Assembly (NCBI GenBank): GCA_947165595.1
Contig: CAMVAV010000006.1
Span: 1-64,000, forward strand
Length of the DNA: 64,000 nucleotides
Direction: 5' to 3'
Source of the DNA: an uncultured Clostridia bacterium
GTDB taxonomy: Bacteria > Bacillota > Clostridia > Oscillospirales > Oscillospiraceae
Positions 16,765 to 25,080 of the stretch are shown here, piece by piece. A program made the translations under genes and the position numbers. Below the pieces are notes generated by a model. It was not told the DNA's origin. It did not search any database and saw only the letters and a list, made by a program, of their open reading frames with translations. The first letter of the stretch is position 1; every line of letters begins with the position of its first letter.

Positions 16765-18396
16765 ATGAAGAAAGAAAACATGGGAAAAAGGACATTTTCC
16801 CTGACGCGAGGCAGCTTCGCGGAGGCTGCGGACGCTTTGGAGCGCGCGCTTGCCGCCTCCGGCGCGAGCAAGCGGGAGGCGCTGACCGCGTGGCTGCTGA
16901 CGGAGGAGCTTTTCGCCCGTATGGCGCCGCGGGAGGAAGACGCGGTCGGCGCGGAGGTGAAGCGCCGCTGGGGCGACGTGACCCTCCGCCTCGTCAGCGA
17001 GGGGGAGGAGCTGGACCCCCTTTCCGACTCGCCCTTCCCCGAGGACGACGAGCAGGATCGGCTGCGGACCCTGCTGCTTCGCGCGAACAGGGACAAGCTG
17101 AGCTGCAGCCGCAGGGGGACGCGGAACATCGTCACCGTGTCGGTCCACCTCGCCGCCGATAAGCAGATAAAGTATACGCTCGCGGCAATGCTTCTCGGCA
17201 TTGTGTTCGGCCTTGCCTGCAAGGCGCTGCTGCCGGAGACGGCGCTCGCCTTCCTGAACGGAAGTGTTCTGGGCAATATCCGCGCGGTGTTCCTCAACGC
17301 GCTGAAAATGATGATCGCGCCGCTGATCCTGTTTTCCGTGCTCTCCAGCGTCAGCGGCATGAGCGGCGCGTCGGAGGTCGGACGCTCCGGCGCGCGCGTG
17401 CTGCTGTTCTATTTGCTGACGTCGGTTATTGCCTGCCTTTTGGGCGTGGGGCTGTTTGAGCTCTTCTTCGGCGGTTCCGTGCCCGCGCTGCCGCCGGAAT
17501 GGAACGCCGGGCGCGCCGTGGAGGCGACGAACGTCGATCTCGCGTCGCTGCTGACGGGGATCGTCCCCTCGGACCTGGCAAGCCCCGTTTTGCACATGGA
17601 CGTGCTGCAAATTCTGTTCGTTTCGATCCTCTTCGGGATCGTTCTGGGCACTCTGCGCGACCGCACGCCGATGCTGGTGCGTCTCGCGGACGAGGGGAAT
17701 ACGTTTTGCATCCGCGTCGTGAGCCTGATCGTCCGTTTCCTGCCGCTGGTCGCGTTCGCGTCGATGGCGTCGCTGGTCATAAAAGTCGGTCTCTCCACGC
17801 TCAAAACGCTTGGCGTCATCCTGCTGGGGCATATCCTCGGCGTCGCGGCGATGCTGTTGGTCTACGCGCTGCTGCTCGCGCTGATCGGGCATGTGTCCCC
17901 GCTGCCGTTTCTGCGCAAGGCGCTCGGTTTTCTGACGATCCCGTTTTCGCTTGCCAGCAGCAGCGCCTGCATCCCGTTTACGCTGGATTTCTGCGAGAAT
18001 CAGCTCGGCGTGCCGAAAAAGCTCGCCGCGTTTTCCGTGCCCATCGGCTCCACCGTCAATATGGACGGGGGCTGCTTCAGCATCGTGTTTCAGGGGCTCC
18101 TGCTGGCGAAGATGTACGGCGTCGCCGTTACGCCCTCGCTCCTGGTCACGACGGTCCTGACCGCGATTTTGCTCTCGGTCGGCGCGCCGGGGGTCGCGGG
18201 CTCCGCCTTTATCTGCCTTACGACCATCGTGGTATCGCTGGGCTGTCCCGCGGAGCTTGCCACGTTTGTGCTCGGCATTGATTCGCTTTTGAGTATGCTG
18301 CGCATCTCCAACAATGTCATCGGAGACACAGCGGCCGCCTGCGCCGTCGCCGCCGCGGAGAAGCAGCTGGATCGATCGGTTTATACCGGCGGATGA
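16765..18396 (+). CDS. dicarboxylate/amino acid:cation symporter with RsbW-like N-terminal domain
   Basis: Residues 135-543 form a DAACS (GltP/SstT-type) sodium or proton symporter with eight helices and two re-entrant loops. The serine-rich loop reads SLASSSACIPFTL and the binding-site motif is NMDGG. Residues 8-128 precede the first helix and resemble the RsbW/anti-sigma HATPase fold: AWLLTEELF (42-50), VTLRLVSEGEELDPL (72-86) and RRGTRNIVTVSVH (116-128). The N-box Asn is absent. Typical DAACS carriers have about 400-430 residues and no such head. An alternative start is ATG 16780. A terminator follows at 18443. Confidence 0.88.
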   Translation: MKKENMGKRTFSLTRGSFAEAADALERALAASGASKREALTAWLLTEELFARMAPREEDAVGAEVKRRWGDVTLRLVSEGEELDPLSDSPFPEDDEQDRLRTLLLRANRDKLSCSRRGTRNIVTVSVHLAADKQIKYTLAAMLLGIVFGLACKALLPETALAFLNGSVLGNIRAVFLNALKMMIAPLILFSVLSSVSGMSGASEVGRSGARVLLFYLLTSVIACLLGVGLFELFFGGSVPALPPEWNAGRAVEATNVDLASLLTGIVPSDLASPVLHMDVLQILFVSILFGIVLGTLRDRTPMLVRLADEGNTFCIRVVSLIVRFLPLVAFASMASLVIKVGLSTLKTLGVILLGHILGVAAMLLVYALLLALIGHVSPLPFLRKALGFLTIPFSLASSSACIPFTLDFCENQLGVPKKLAAFSVPIGSTVNMDGGCFSIVFQGLLLAKMYGVAVTPSLLVTTVLTAILLSVGAPGVAGSAFICLTTIVVSLGCPAELATFVLGIDSLLSMLRISNNVIGDTAAACAVAAAEKQLDRSVYTGG

Positions 18397-18442
18397 AGCG
18401 CCGGAATCGCTTTCCCATGATTGCGTCGAGCTGAATAAGCAG

Positions 18443-18480
18443 CGACCGTACCGGGCGAAAATGCTCGATACGGTCGTTGT
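18443..18480 (+). terminator. terminator of the symporter gene
   Basis: CGACCGTA pairs with TACGGTCG (18469-18476) with further pairing inside, followed by TTGTT. Confidence 0.6.
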
Positions 18481-18506
18481 TCTGGTCTGCGGCGCTGTGC
18501 GAGAAA

Positions 18507-18680
18507 TCAAAAGTGGGCTTTCCCGGCAAAGTATGTCTCGATCGTCTTCTCCAGCTCGGGCTTGCTTCCGTCGCACGGAAGGCCGTGCGCTTTGCAAATG
18601 GCGATCAGTTCGTTTCTGTACCAATAATACTGTTTGAATTCCGAGAAATCCCTGATGCTGTCAAAATTCGGACGTTCCAT
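18507..18680 (-). CDS. 57-residue SAP-like small protein
   Basis: A short frame starts at ATG 18680 behind AAAAGGAAG. It encodes 57 residues with YYWYRNELIAICKAHGLPCD and then GSKPELEKTIETYF, which matches the helix-loop-helix of SAP-type nucleic-acid-binding domains. SAP-domain proteins beginning this way are usually much longer in Clostridia, so this may be a truncated N-terminal piece. It lies 36 bases beyond the 5' side of the kinase stop, on the same strand and downstream of the kinase. Confidence 0.55.
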   Translation of the reverse strand: MERPNFDSIRDFSEFKQYYWYRNELIAICKAHGLPCDGSKPELEKTIETYFAGKAHF

Positions 18681-18716
18681 TGTCTGCGCTTCCTTTTCCT
18701 GATTCGTTTTATTTAT

Positions 18717-19997
18717 TTATGCCTTCTTCGGCAGCGGCACGAACACCGTCACCACGGTCCCGCCGCCGTCGCGCGGCTCGATGGAGAGCGTGCCGCCGCA
18801 CATGATCTCCAGCCGCTGCCGGATGTTGTTCAGCGCGAGATGCCCCTCGCTGTTATCGGCGGGATCGAAGCCGCGCCCGTCGTCCTCCACGACGATCTCG
18901 CTGCCGGCGTCCGTTTTTCGCGTCCGGACGGAGATGTGGAACGCCCCGGCGTAGGGGTCCCTGCCGTGCTTGACGGCGTTTTCCACGATGGGCTGGAGCG
19001 TCAGCGGCGGCACGCGGAACGTGGTGTGCGGCGTGTCGTACTCGACAAACAGGCTGTCCTCATACTGCGCCTGCTCCACGGCGAGGTAGGCGCGGGTGTG
19101 CTCCAGCTCCGAGGTGAAGGGGATCGGATCGGCGCTGGCGACGGCGGTGAAGTTTCTGCGCAGATAGTCGGTGAAATCCATCGTGACCTGCCGCGCCTTT
19201 CGCGGGTCCAGATTGCAGAGACCGTAAATGCTCATCAGGGTGTTGTAGATGAAGTGCGGGCGCATCTGCAGCACCAGGATGCTGGCGCGCTGATTGGCGA
19301 TCTCCCGCTGCTGCGCGGTATAGCGGTCCTGCTGGTCGCGCAGGTTAAAGAAAAACATACAAAACGCGGCGACGCAGCTTCCGATGACGATCATCAGCAG
19401 GCCGTAGGAGAGCATCTGCATGAGCATACAGCCCATCGGAATCAGCAGATACAGCGCAAACGCCAGAATCTGACGCCGGGTGAGCTTTGTCCGCCTGCGC
19501 CAAAGCGCCAGAAGGTTCAGCAGCATCAGCAGGACCGGCGGGATCAGCAGCGCGGGATACCACGGCCCGCGCCGGTAGACGTTGTCCGGTGTGACCGTAT
19601 AGAAAACCGTCGTGAACTGCGTCACGGTCAGCAGCGCGAAATAGAGCAGCCACAGCACGCCTACAATGGTCACAAGCGTGTTCCTGCGCCGGTTCTCTCC
19701 CGTGCAGCGGAGCAGATAGACCGTCAGCATCGGCATGAGCAGGGAAGAGAAAAAGGATTCTCCGAAAACGGCGATCTTGCTGAGCGGCGCGGCGGGCGGG
19801 CCGAGCAGGAGAAGCGTGATCTGATCGAGCAGGGCGAAGCTGACATAGGCGATCAGGAGAGAGAAGAGAATGACAAAAAACCTCCGGTTCCACTTCTCCT
19901 GATAGTGGCTGAAAATGCTCATGAGCAGGCCCAAAAGCGCGACCATCAGGCCGGCGACGGCAATGCCGAAGTTGGTGAGGTCGATCCAGCTGTTCAT
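18717..19997 (-). CDS. LytS/YesM-type sensor histidine kinase
   Basis: The 426-residue protein has six or seven membrane helices in residues 5-230. A His_kinase domain follows with the phospho-acceptor in QMRPHFIYNTLMSIYGL (about 257-273), then an HATPase with N-box LQPIVENAVKHGRDP (about 343-357) and G-box VEDDGRGFDP. No PAS or HAMP domain is present; the membrane bundle is the likely sensor. ATG 19997 overlaps the stop of the regulator gene (ATGA), so the pair is co-translated. The stimulus is unknown. Confidence 0.92.
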   Translation of the reverse strand: MNSWIDLTNFGIAVAGLMVALLGLLMSIFSHYQEKWNRRFFVILFSLLIAYVSFALLDQITLLLLGPPAAPLSKIAVFGESFFSSLLMPMLTVYLLRCTGENRRRNTLVTIVGVLWLLYFALLTVTQFTTVFYTVTPDNVYRRGPWYPALLIPPVLLMLLNLLALWRRRTKLTRRQILAFALYLLIPMGCMLMQMLSYGLLMIVIGSCVAAFCMFFFNLRDQQDRYTAQQREIANQRASILVLQMRPHFIYNTLMSIYGLCNLDPRKARQVTMDFTDYLRRNFTAVASADPIPFTSELEHTRAYLAVEQAQYEDSLFVEYDTPHTTFRVPPLTLQPIVENAVKHGRDPYAGAFHISVRTRKTDAGSEIVVEDDGRGFDPADNSEGHLALNNIRQRLEIMCGGTLSIEPRDGGGTVVTVFVPLPKKA

Positions 19998-20593
19998 GCC
20001 TCCGCGCCTCCCGCCTGAAACGGATAGCGCAGCTTTTTCAGTTCTTCCCTGACATTCTCCGCCGTCAGCGGCTTGACCAGAAAGCCGCTGGCCTCGGTTT
20101 TCCATGCTTCAAGGGAATAGTCGGGGTAGGCGGTCAGAAACACCACCTTGGTACGGGGATTGATCTCCAGCAGCGTGCGGCAAAGCTCCAGCCCGCTCGC
20201 CGTGCCAAGCTCGATATCCAGAATCGCCAGCGCGACCCGGTTCGCCTTCGCGTAGTCGATCGCCTCCTGCGGCCAGATAAAGCCCGTGACCGTGGCGTTC
20301 GGCATGACCTCCTCCAGCACGGCGAGGCCGTCGGAGAGGATGATGCGGCTGTCGTCCACCATAATGACGTTGGGCGACTCGTCGCTCTCCGCCGCGAGCC
20401 GGAACAGCGTGTTGGCGTCCACGCCGAGGCAGGCGGCAAGACGGGGGATCATTGCGGCGTCCGGCAGGCGGGTGCCGTTTTCCCAGCGGGCGACGGTGGA
20501 ATGGTTGACAAAGAGCTGATTTCCGAGCTGCGTCTGCGAAAACCCCTTCGCCTCTCTCAGCTTCCGCAGATTTTCCGCGAACAGAGTATTCAC
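19994..20593 (-). CDS. XRE HTH-receiver response regulator
   Basis: The 199-residue protein has an XRE helix-turn-helix at residues 1-65 (FSQTQLGNQLFVNHSTVARW) and a receiver domain at about 75-190 (MVDDSRIIL, phospho-acceptor in ALAILDIELG, lysine in GFLVKPL). This order, HTH first and receiver last, is opposite to OmpR/NarL/LytTR regulators. I prefer GTG 20593, which has GAGGGAG seven bases upstream; ATG 20602 is in frame but too close to it. It is the partner of the downstream kinase. Confidence 0.88.
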   Translation of the reverse strand: MNTLFAENLRKLREAKGFSQTQLGNQLFVNHSTVARWENGTRLPDAAMIPRLAACLGVDANTLFRLAAESDESPNVIMVDDSRIILSDGLAVLEEVMPNATVTGFIWPQEAIDYAKANRVALAILDIELGTASGLELCRTLLEINPRTKVVFLTAYPDYSLEAWKTEASGFLVKPLTAENVREELKKLRYPFQAGGAEA

Positions 20594-20809
20594 ACCGCAC
20601 ATCTCCCTCTTTTTTGATATGCTTATGATAACCCGCCGCCGCGCCAAAAGCAAGGACGCCGGAAAAATTGGACTTGACATTCTGGAACATCCCCTTGCCC
20701 GCGGTGGGTGGGAATTGGTAAAATACTATGAAAAAATATTTTTTCCGGTATTTTGATTTGTCTTATGCCCGATCTCATTTGGCAAAACCGGAGACGGGAG
20801 GTGAAAGGC

Positions 20810-20944
20810 GTGCGCAAAGAAGAGGACGACTGCCGAGACAGACGGCCGCGCCGTTCGATTTATGACCGGCCGGAGCTGTTGGGGCTGCTGGCAGCGTTAT
20901 TTGTAACGGCTTTTGCAATCGCTGCGGTGATATTGAACGCGTAA
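20810..20944 (+). CDS. 44-residue single-pass membrane protein
   Basis: This frame starts at GTG 20810 with GGGAGGTG six bases upstream. It has a basic, arginine-rich N-terminus and one hydrophobic helix (LLGLLAALFVTAFAIAAVIL), with the C-terminus just outside it. It precedes the bactofilin gene by 63 bases on the same strand and may be in one transcript. Function unknown. Confidence 0.55.
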   Translation: MRKEEDDCRDRRPRRSIYDRPELLGLLAALFVTAFAIAAVILNA

Positions 20945-21007
20945 GCAGCCTCTTTGCCGAGAGCGGAAAACAGAAAAACGAATGAAGGAAACGGGAGAAA
21001 CATTGCC

Positions 21008-21748
21008 ATGAGTAAAAAAGAGAACAGGCAGGATGGGTTTGGCCACGCAATGGCGGAGCTGTTCGGCATGAGCAGAGGCGCGGAGACCGTGTCGGAGCCC
21101 GCGGCAAACACAGCGGGCGCGTCCGCTCCGCCGACGCCCGCCGCTCCGCCGACGCCCGCCGCTCCGCCGACGCTCGCCGCTCCGCCGACGCCCGCCGCTC
21201 CGCCGACGCCGCCGGCGCCCGAGCCTGCCGCGCCCAGCCCGGCTCCCGCGCCTGTGACGCCGCCTCCGCCGAAGCCCTTTTTCGCGGACGCGGGCGTCCC
21301 GCCGCGCCGGGAGAACACGACCTATTTCGCGGCGGGCACCGTGATCGAGGGGACGCTTCGATCCGACAGCGACGTGGAGATCGTCGGCGATTTCAGCGGT
21401 GAGATCGTGTCGGACGGCAAGGTCGTCATCCACGCAAACACAGTCAGCTCCATCGCGGCGCGCGAGCTGCAGCTGGTCGGCTCCACGCTGACCGGCGAGG
21501 TTACGGTATCCGGCGGCGTCGTGCTGGATCAGGCGTCGTCGATCAGCGGAAACATCCGCGCGGGTACACTCGACTGCCGCGGCACGATCCGGGGCAACCT
21601 CGCCGTGCTGGAGGCTGTGGAGCTGAAGGATCGCGCCGTTGTGACCGGCGACATCAAGACGCCGACGCTGGCTATGGAAAACGGCGTCAGGTACAACGGC
21701 AGGCTCGATATGGGCGCGCAGGAGCAGGAGAAGAAGCGCAGGAAATGA
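21008..21748 (+). CDS. bactofilin family cytoskeletal protein
   Basis: The 246-residue protein has a linker rich in proline and alanine (about 35-90) and then a bactofilin beta-helix (about 100-215). The latter shows the usual strand register TVIEGTLRSDSDVEIVGDFSG and later GDIKTPTLAMENG. Bactofilins polymerise without nucleotides and shape cells or position enzymes. ATG 21008 has GGGAG nearby. The linker is encoded by an 18-bp tandem repeat. Confidence 0.9.
   Translation: MSKKENRQDGFGHAMAELFGMSRGAETVSEPAANTAGASAPPTPAAPPTPAAPPTLAAPPTPAAPPTPPAPEPAAPSPAPAPVTPPPPKPFFADAGVPPRRENTTYFAAGTVIEGTLRSDSDVEIVGDFSGEIVSDGKVVIHANTVSSIAARELQLVGSTLTGEVTVSGGVVLDQASSISGNIRAGTLDCRGTIRGNLAVLEAVELKDRAVVTGDIKTPTLAMENGVRYNGRLDMGAQEQEKKRRK
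21125..21213 (+). repeat. 18-bp coding tandem repeat in the bactofilin linker
   Basis: Five units of GCTCCGCCGACGCCCGCC (APPTPA) follow each other, one with a single change (GCTCGCC) and the last shortened. Copy number could vary between strains and change linker length. Confidence 0.85.
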
Positions 21749-21856
21749 TCCGCGCGGAAAGAAGCGCCGAACCGCCCTCGCGGAAGCGTGACAGGACGTT
21801 TCGCCGCTTTATTATGAGAGAATAATCGTTATTTTGACTAGGGGGGCAAAGCTTTC

Positions 21857-23764
21857 ATGGAACTGGTATATACCAACCAAAACTGCGTGGGCTGCAATCG
21901 GTGCATCAGCGCATGCTCCTGCGAGGGTGCGAACGTCGCCGTGGAACGCGACGGCGCCAACACCATCCAGGTCGACCCGAACCGCTGCGTCGCCTGCGGC
22001 GCGTGCTTCGACGTCTGCGCGCACGACGCCCGCGCCTACCTCGACGACACCGAAGCGTTCTTCGACGCGCTCCGCTGCGGAGAGAAAATCTCCATTCTCA
22101 TCGCGCCGGCGTTCAAGGCGAATTTTCCAAATTATCAGACCGTCCTCGGCCAGCTCAAGGGCGCGGGTGTTAACCGCATTCTCGACGTGTCCTTCGGCGC
22201 GGACATCTGCACCTGGGGCTACATCAAGTACATCACCGAGAACCGCTTTTACGGCGGCATCTCCCAGCCCTGCCCCGCCGTGGTGGGCTACATAGAAAAG
22301 TATCTGCCGGAGCTCATTGACAAGCTCATGCCGGTCCACAGCCCCATGATGTGCGCCGCCGTGTACCTCAAAAAGTACGCGGGCGTGACGGACAAGCTCG
22401 CGTTCATCAGCCCGTGCATCGCCAAGAAAAACGAGATTTCCGACACCAACTGCGGCGGCTACGTCACCTACAACGTCACGTTCAACCACCTCGCGGAATA
22501 CCTCCGGCGCCACGCCGTCCCGTCCAAGCCCTACGAGGAGGAACACGAGTTCGGCCTCGGCAGTATCTACCCGATGCCCGGCGGCCTGAAGGAGAACGTG
22601 TACTGGCTGCTCGGCGAGGACGCGCTCGTCCGTCAGATGGAGGGCGAGCGTCACATGTACCACTATCTGGAGCAGAACAAGGGCCGCCTGCGCGACGGCC
22701 GCACGCCGTATTTGTTCGTCGACGCGCTCAACTGCATCGGCGGTTGTCTCTACGGCACGGGCATCGACCCCGCCAACAACGACAACGAGGACGTTTTCGC
22801 CGCCATTCAACGCATCAAGGCGGAGAGCAAGGACAACAAACTGCGTTCTCCGTGGGATCGCAAGCTCACGCCCGCGCAGCGCCTCAAAAACCTCAACCGT
22901 CAGTTCTCCTCGCTCAAGCTTGGCGACTTCATCCGGCACTATACCGACAAAAGCTCCCTTTGCCGCTTCCGAACGCCCTCGCCCGCCGAGGAGGAGGCGA
23001 TCTTCCAGTCCCTGCTCAAGGACACGCCGGACAAGCGGAAAATCAACTGCGGCTGCTGCGGCTACGAAAGCTGCCGCGAGATGGCGCACGCCATTTTCAA
23101 CGGCTTCAATCATAAGGACAACTGCGTCCACTATGTCAAGGACTTCTCGCTGCGCGAGCGCGACAAGATCGCCGAGCTGACGCGCCAGGGCGAGCAGCAG
23201 CGCAACGATATCCTCCGCGAGATCGGCGAGAGCTTCGACCGCCTGACGGAGCCGCTGGAGCTGGTGCGCGAGAAGAGCGCCGCCAACGCCGCGAGCGCGG
23301 ACGGCATCGGCGAGGCGATGCGGCGCGTGGACGAGATGGCGCAGCGGTTCAAGCAGGTGCTCGACGAGATCCAGCACAACCTCGACGCGCTGGAGGCGAA
23401 CAACGCGCAGGTCATCGACATCTCCCAGCAGACCAATCTGCTCGCCGTCAACGCCGCCATCGAGGCGGCGCGCGCGGGCGCGGTCGGCAAGAGCTTCGCC
23501 GTCGTCGCGGGCGAGATCAAGGCGCTCGCGGACAAGTCGAAGCGCACGGCGGACGAGAACAACGCCAGCAACATGGGCATCCATACCACCGTGCGCGCGC
23601 TGATCGAGGACATGGAGCAGCTGCTCACCGTGGTCGAGAGCGTGTCCGGCCAGACCGGCGAAATGGTCGGCGCGGTACAGGAATCCACCGACGCCGTGGA
23701 CTCCATGCGGCGCATCGCGGACGAGATCAGGGACGGCCTCAACCAAGCGGCCGGCGAGGCGTGA
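21857..23764 (+). CDS. [FeFe]-hydrogenase-like domain fused to chemoreceptor signalling domain
   Basis: The 635-residue soluble protein starts with two 4Fe-4S motifs ([22 protein letters not shown]; residues 10-57). An H-cluster-like domain follows (about 75-345), with cysteines in [19 protein letters not shown] and [19 protein letters not shown] iron-sulfur motif (about 397-405) precedes a coiled coil and an MCP signalling tip (about 525-565, [18 protein letters not shown]). Motif L1 departs from the catalytic TSCCP, so it is likely a redox or hydrogen sensor and not a bulk enzyme. There is no membrane segment. A terminator follows at 23850. Confidence 0.92.
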   Translation: MELVYTNQNCVGCNRCISACSCEGANVAVERDGANTIQVDPNRCVACGACFDVCAHDARAYLDDTEAFFDALRCGEKISILIAPAFKANFPNYQTVLGQLKGAGVNRILDVSFGADICTWGYIKYITENRFYGGISQPCPAVVGYIEKYLPELIDKLMPVHSPMMCAAVYLKKYAGVTDKLAFISPCIAKKNEISDTNCGGYVTYNVTFNHLAEYLRRHAVPSKPYEEEHEFGLGSIYPMPGGLKENVYWLLGEDALVRQMEGERHMYHYLEQNKGRLRDGRTPYLFVDALNCIGGCLYGTGIDPANNDNEDVFAAIQRIKAESKDNKLRSPWDRKLTPAQRLKNLNRQFSSLKLGDFIRHYTDKSSLCRFRTPSPAEEEAIFQSLLKDTPDKRKINCGCCGYESCREMAHAIFNGFNHKDNCVHYVKDFSLRERDKIAELTRQGEQQRNDILREIGESFDRLTEPLELVREKSAANAASADGIGEAMRRVDEMAQRFKQVLDEIQHNLDALEANNAQVIDISQQTNLLAVNAAIEAARAGAVGKSFAVVAGEIKALADKSKRTADENNASNMGIHTTVRALIEDMEQLLTVVESVSGQTGEMVGAVQESTDAVDSMRRIADEIRDGLNQAAGEA

Positions 23765-23849
23765 GGAATTATTCTTAACAAGGGATACGCCGGCGCAGGA
23801 TACCGTTTCGCTCGCCGCTGCCGCGGCTGCGAAACGTAAGAATTGCCGA

Positions 23850-23909
23850 CCCCGCGAGGTTACAGATTACGCCGCCGCGCGCGGCGACGTAACCTCGCGG
23901 GGCTTTTTT
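23850..23909 (+). terminator. terminator of the hydrogenase-chemoreceptor gene
   Basis: The 14-base arms CCCCGCGAGGTTAC and GTAACCTCGCGGGG are perfectly complementary around a GC-rich inner hairpin, followed by CTTTTTT. Confidence 0.92.
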
Positions 23910-24059
23910 ATACTACTTTCAAATTAAAAGATTTAATTTGAAAGGCGCGTGCTGCGCACGCTGGTTTTGCGCCAAAGGCGCAAAACACGTCTCATGCGAA
24001 ATTTAACGCCGCTGCGCGGCTATAAAACGATTTTCAATCGTTTTAATAAATTTCAGTAT
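23910..24059 (+). repeat. 150-bp hairpin-array repeat, copy B
   Basis: The element begins ATACTACTTTC and ends TTTCAGTAT. Five stem-loops follow each other: CAAATTAAA/TTTAATTTG, GCGTGCTGCGCACGC, TTTTGCGCCAAAGGCGCAAAA, GCCGCTGCGCGGC and AAAACGATTTTCAATCGTTTT. The copies at 49461 and 61962 (inverted) look identical. No open frame of note is present. Confidence 0.93.
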
Positions 24060-24063
24060 TATA

Positions 24064-24180
24064 CGGGCGATTCGGGTTGTGCCGGCGATACCGTACGATT
24101 CCGTTTTTTCAAAACGCCGCGGCTGTGCTATGCCTGGAACCAAAGGCAAAAGAAGCACCCGGCGAACGCGCGGAAGAAAA
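24064..24180 (+). promoter_or_regulatory. duplicated promoter/leader block, copy 2
   Basis: It matches 14816-14935 at nearly every base and includes the TGTGCTATGC -10-like element. It ends about 50 bases before the start of the broken sensor gene. It directly follows hairpin-array copy B. Confidence 0.6.
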
Positions 24181-24232
24181 TCGAAGCTTTCCACAGACGC
24201 TGAACCAAATCAATAAACGGGGGACGCAGGTT

Positions 24233-24800
24233 ATGGATGAAAAGCGCGAAAAAAAGAAGCGAGCCGGCGGGAAGGCCGCGGCGGGCTCCCGGCGTTTGGC
24301 CGGATTGCGCTCTGTGCTTTGCTGGCGCTGCTGCTGGCGGCGCAGGCGGTCTGCTTCGCCGCCGTCGAGGGGACTCGGAACGCCTCAGGTACTCTGAACC
24401 GGACCGTCTCCGTCGATCCCACCGGGCGCACGGAGGGCTTTTCGGCGGTGCTGTACAACAACCTCAACGGCCTGCCGACCTCGGAGGCGAATGCCATTGC
24501 GGAGACGGACGAGGGCTTTCCCTGGATCGGCAGCTACGCGGGATTGATCCGCTACGACGGCAACACCTTCGAGCGCATGGACTCCACCGGCGGCATTTCC
24601 AGCATCAAATGCCTGTTCGTCGACAGCCGGGGGCGGCTGTGGATCGCCACGTGGCGCAAGTACGGCCTGCTGCGCTACGATCAGGGAGAGCTCACGGCGT
24701 TTACGGTGGAGGACGGACTGTTTTCGGACCGCGTCCGCGTCGCGTGCGAGCGCCCGGACGGGTCGATGCTGGTCGCCAATACCGGCGGCGTCAGCACGGA
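24233..24800 (+). pseudogene. truncated, frameshifted regulator-propeller sensor
   Basis: ATG 24233 follows GGGGGACGCAGG and encodes a lysine/arginine-rich cytoplasmic start. A frameshift between about 24265 and 24305 moves the signal-anchor helix (ALLALLLAAQAVCFAAVEG) to another frame. Two Reg_prop-type blades follow, with GLPTSEANAIAETDEG, WIGSYAGLIRYDG and DSRGRLWIAT. Similarity stops near 24795 at a terminator-bearing repeat, so the rest of the propeller and any output domain (kinase or GGDEF, usually many hundred residues more) are gone. Confidence 0.82.
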
Positions 24801-24805
24801 GCGGA

Positions 24806-24893
24806 CTGCACCTCCAGAGGCGAGAGCCCCGAAACCCTTTATTCATACGGATTTCGGGGTTTTGCCTTTACCCGGGCCAAGTGTTTCCCTTTT
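24806..24893 (+). repeat. terminator-bearing repeat, copy 2
   Basis: CCCCGAAA pairs with TTTCGGGG around a 17-base loop and is followed by TTTTGCC. The stretch is closely similar to 7408-7497. It lies between the cut-off sensor gene and the integrase relic, as expected for the end of a former integrated element. Confidence 0.65.
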
Positions 24894-24898
24894 TTTCC

Positions 24899-25057
24899 TT
24901 ATGGGACAGAGACCGCCCGGATGAACCGCTCCATTCGCGCCGCGCTGTCCTTTTTCATCTGCGGCGTCACATGCCCGCAAGCGTCGAGCGTGAAGGCTGC
25001 CGTCGCGTGCCCGAGATTGCCCTGCACCGTCTTGATATCGTCTGGCAAGCACATCAA
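24899..25057 (-). pseudogene. tyrosine recombinase (integrase) C-terminal relic
   Basis: Reading down from 25057, the frame gives DDIKTVQGNLGHATAAFTLD and then CGHVTPQMKKDSAARMERF, the last conserved block of phage-type integrases (usual form: TVQERLGHSSIATTLDTYSH). The catalytic tyrosine position reads cysteine or alanine (LDACGH). The catalytic Arg/His boxes and the N-terminal domains are missing. It marks a lost mobile element. Confidence 0.82.
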
Positions 25058-25080
25058 TATCAAGGCGCGTGATCGTGTTA

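Noticed and set aside
21125..21213. 18-bp GC repeats as an origin or iteron array
   Set aside because: They are in frame within the bactofilin gene and encode a regular Ala/Pro linker.
23910..24059. Hairpin array as a CRISPR array
   Set aside because: The hairpins differ in sequence and have no regular spacers, and no cas gene is present. The whole 150-bp unit is the repeat.
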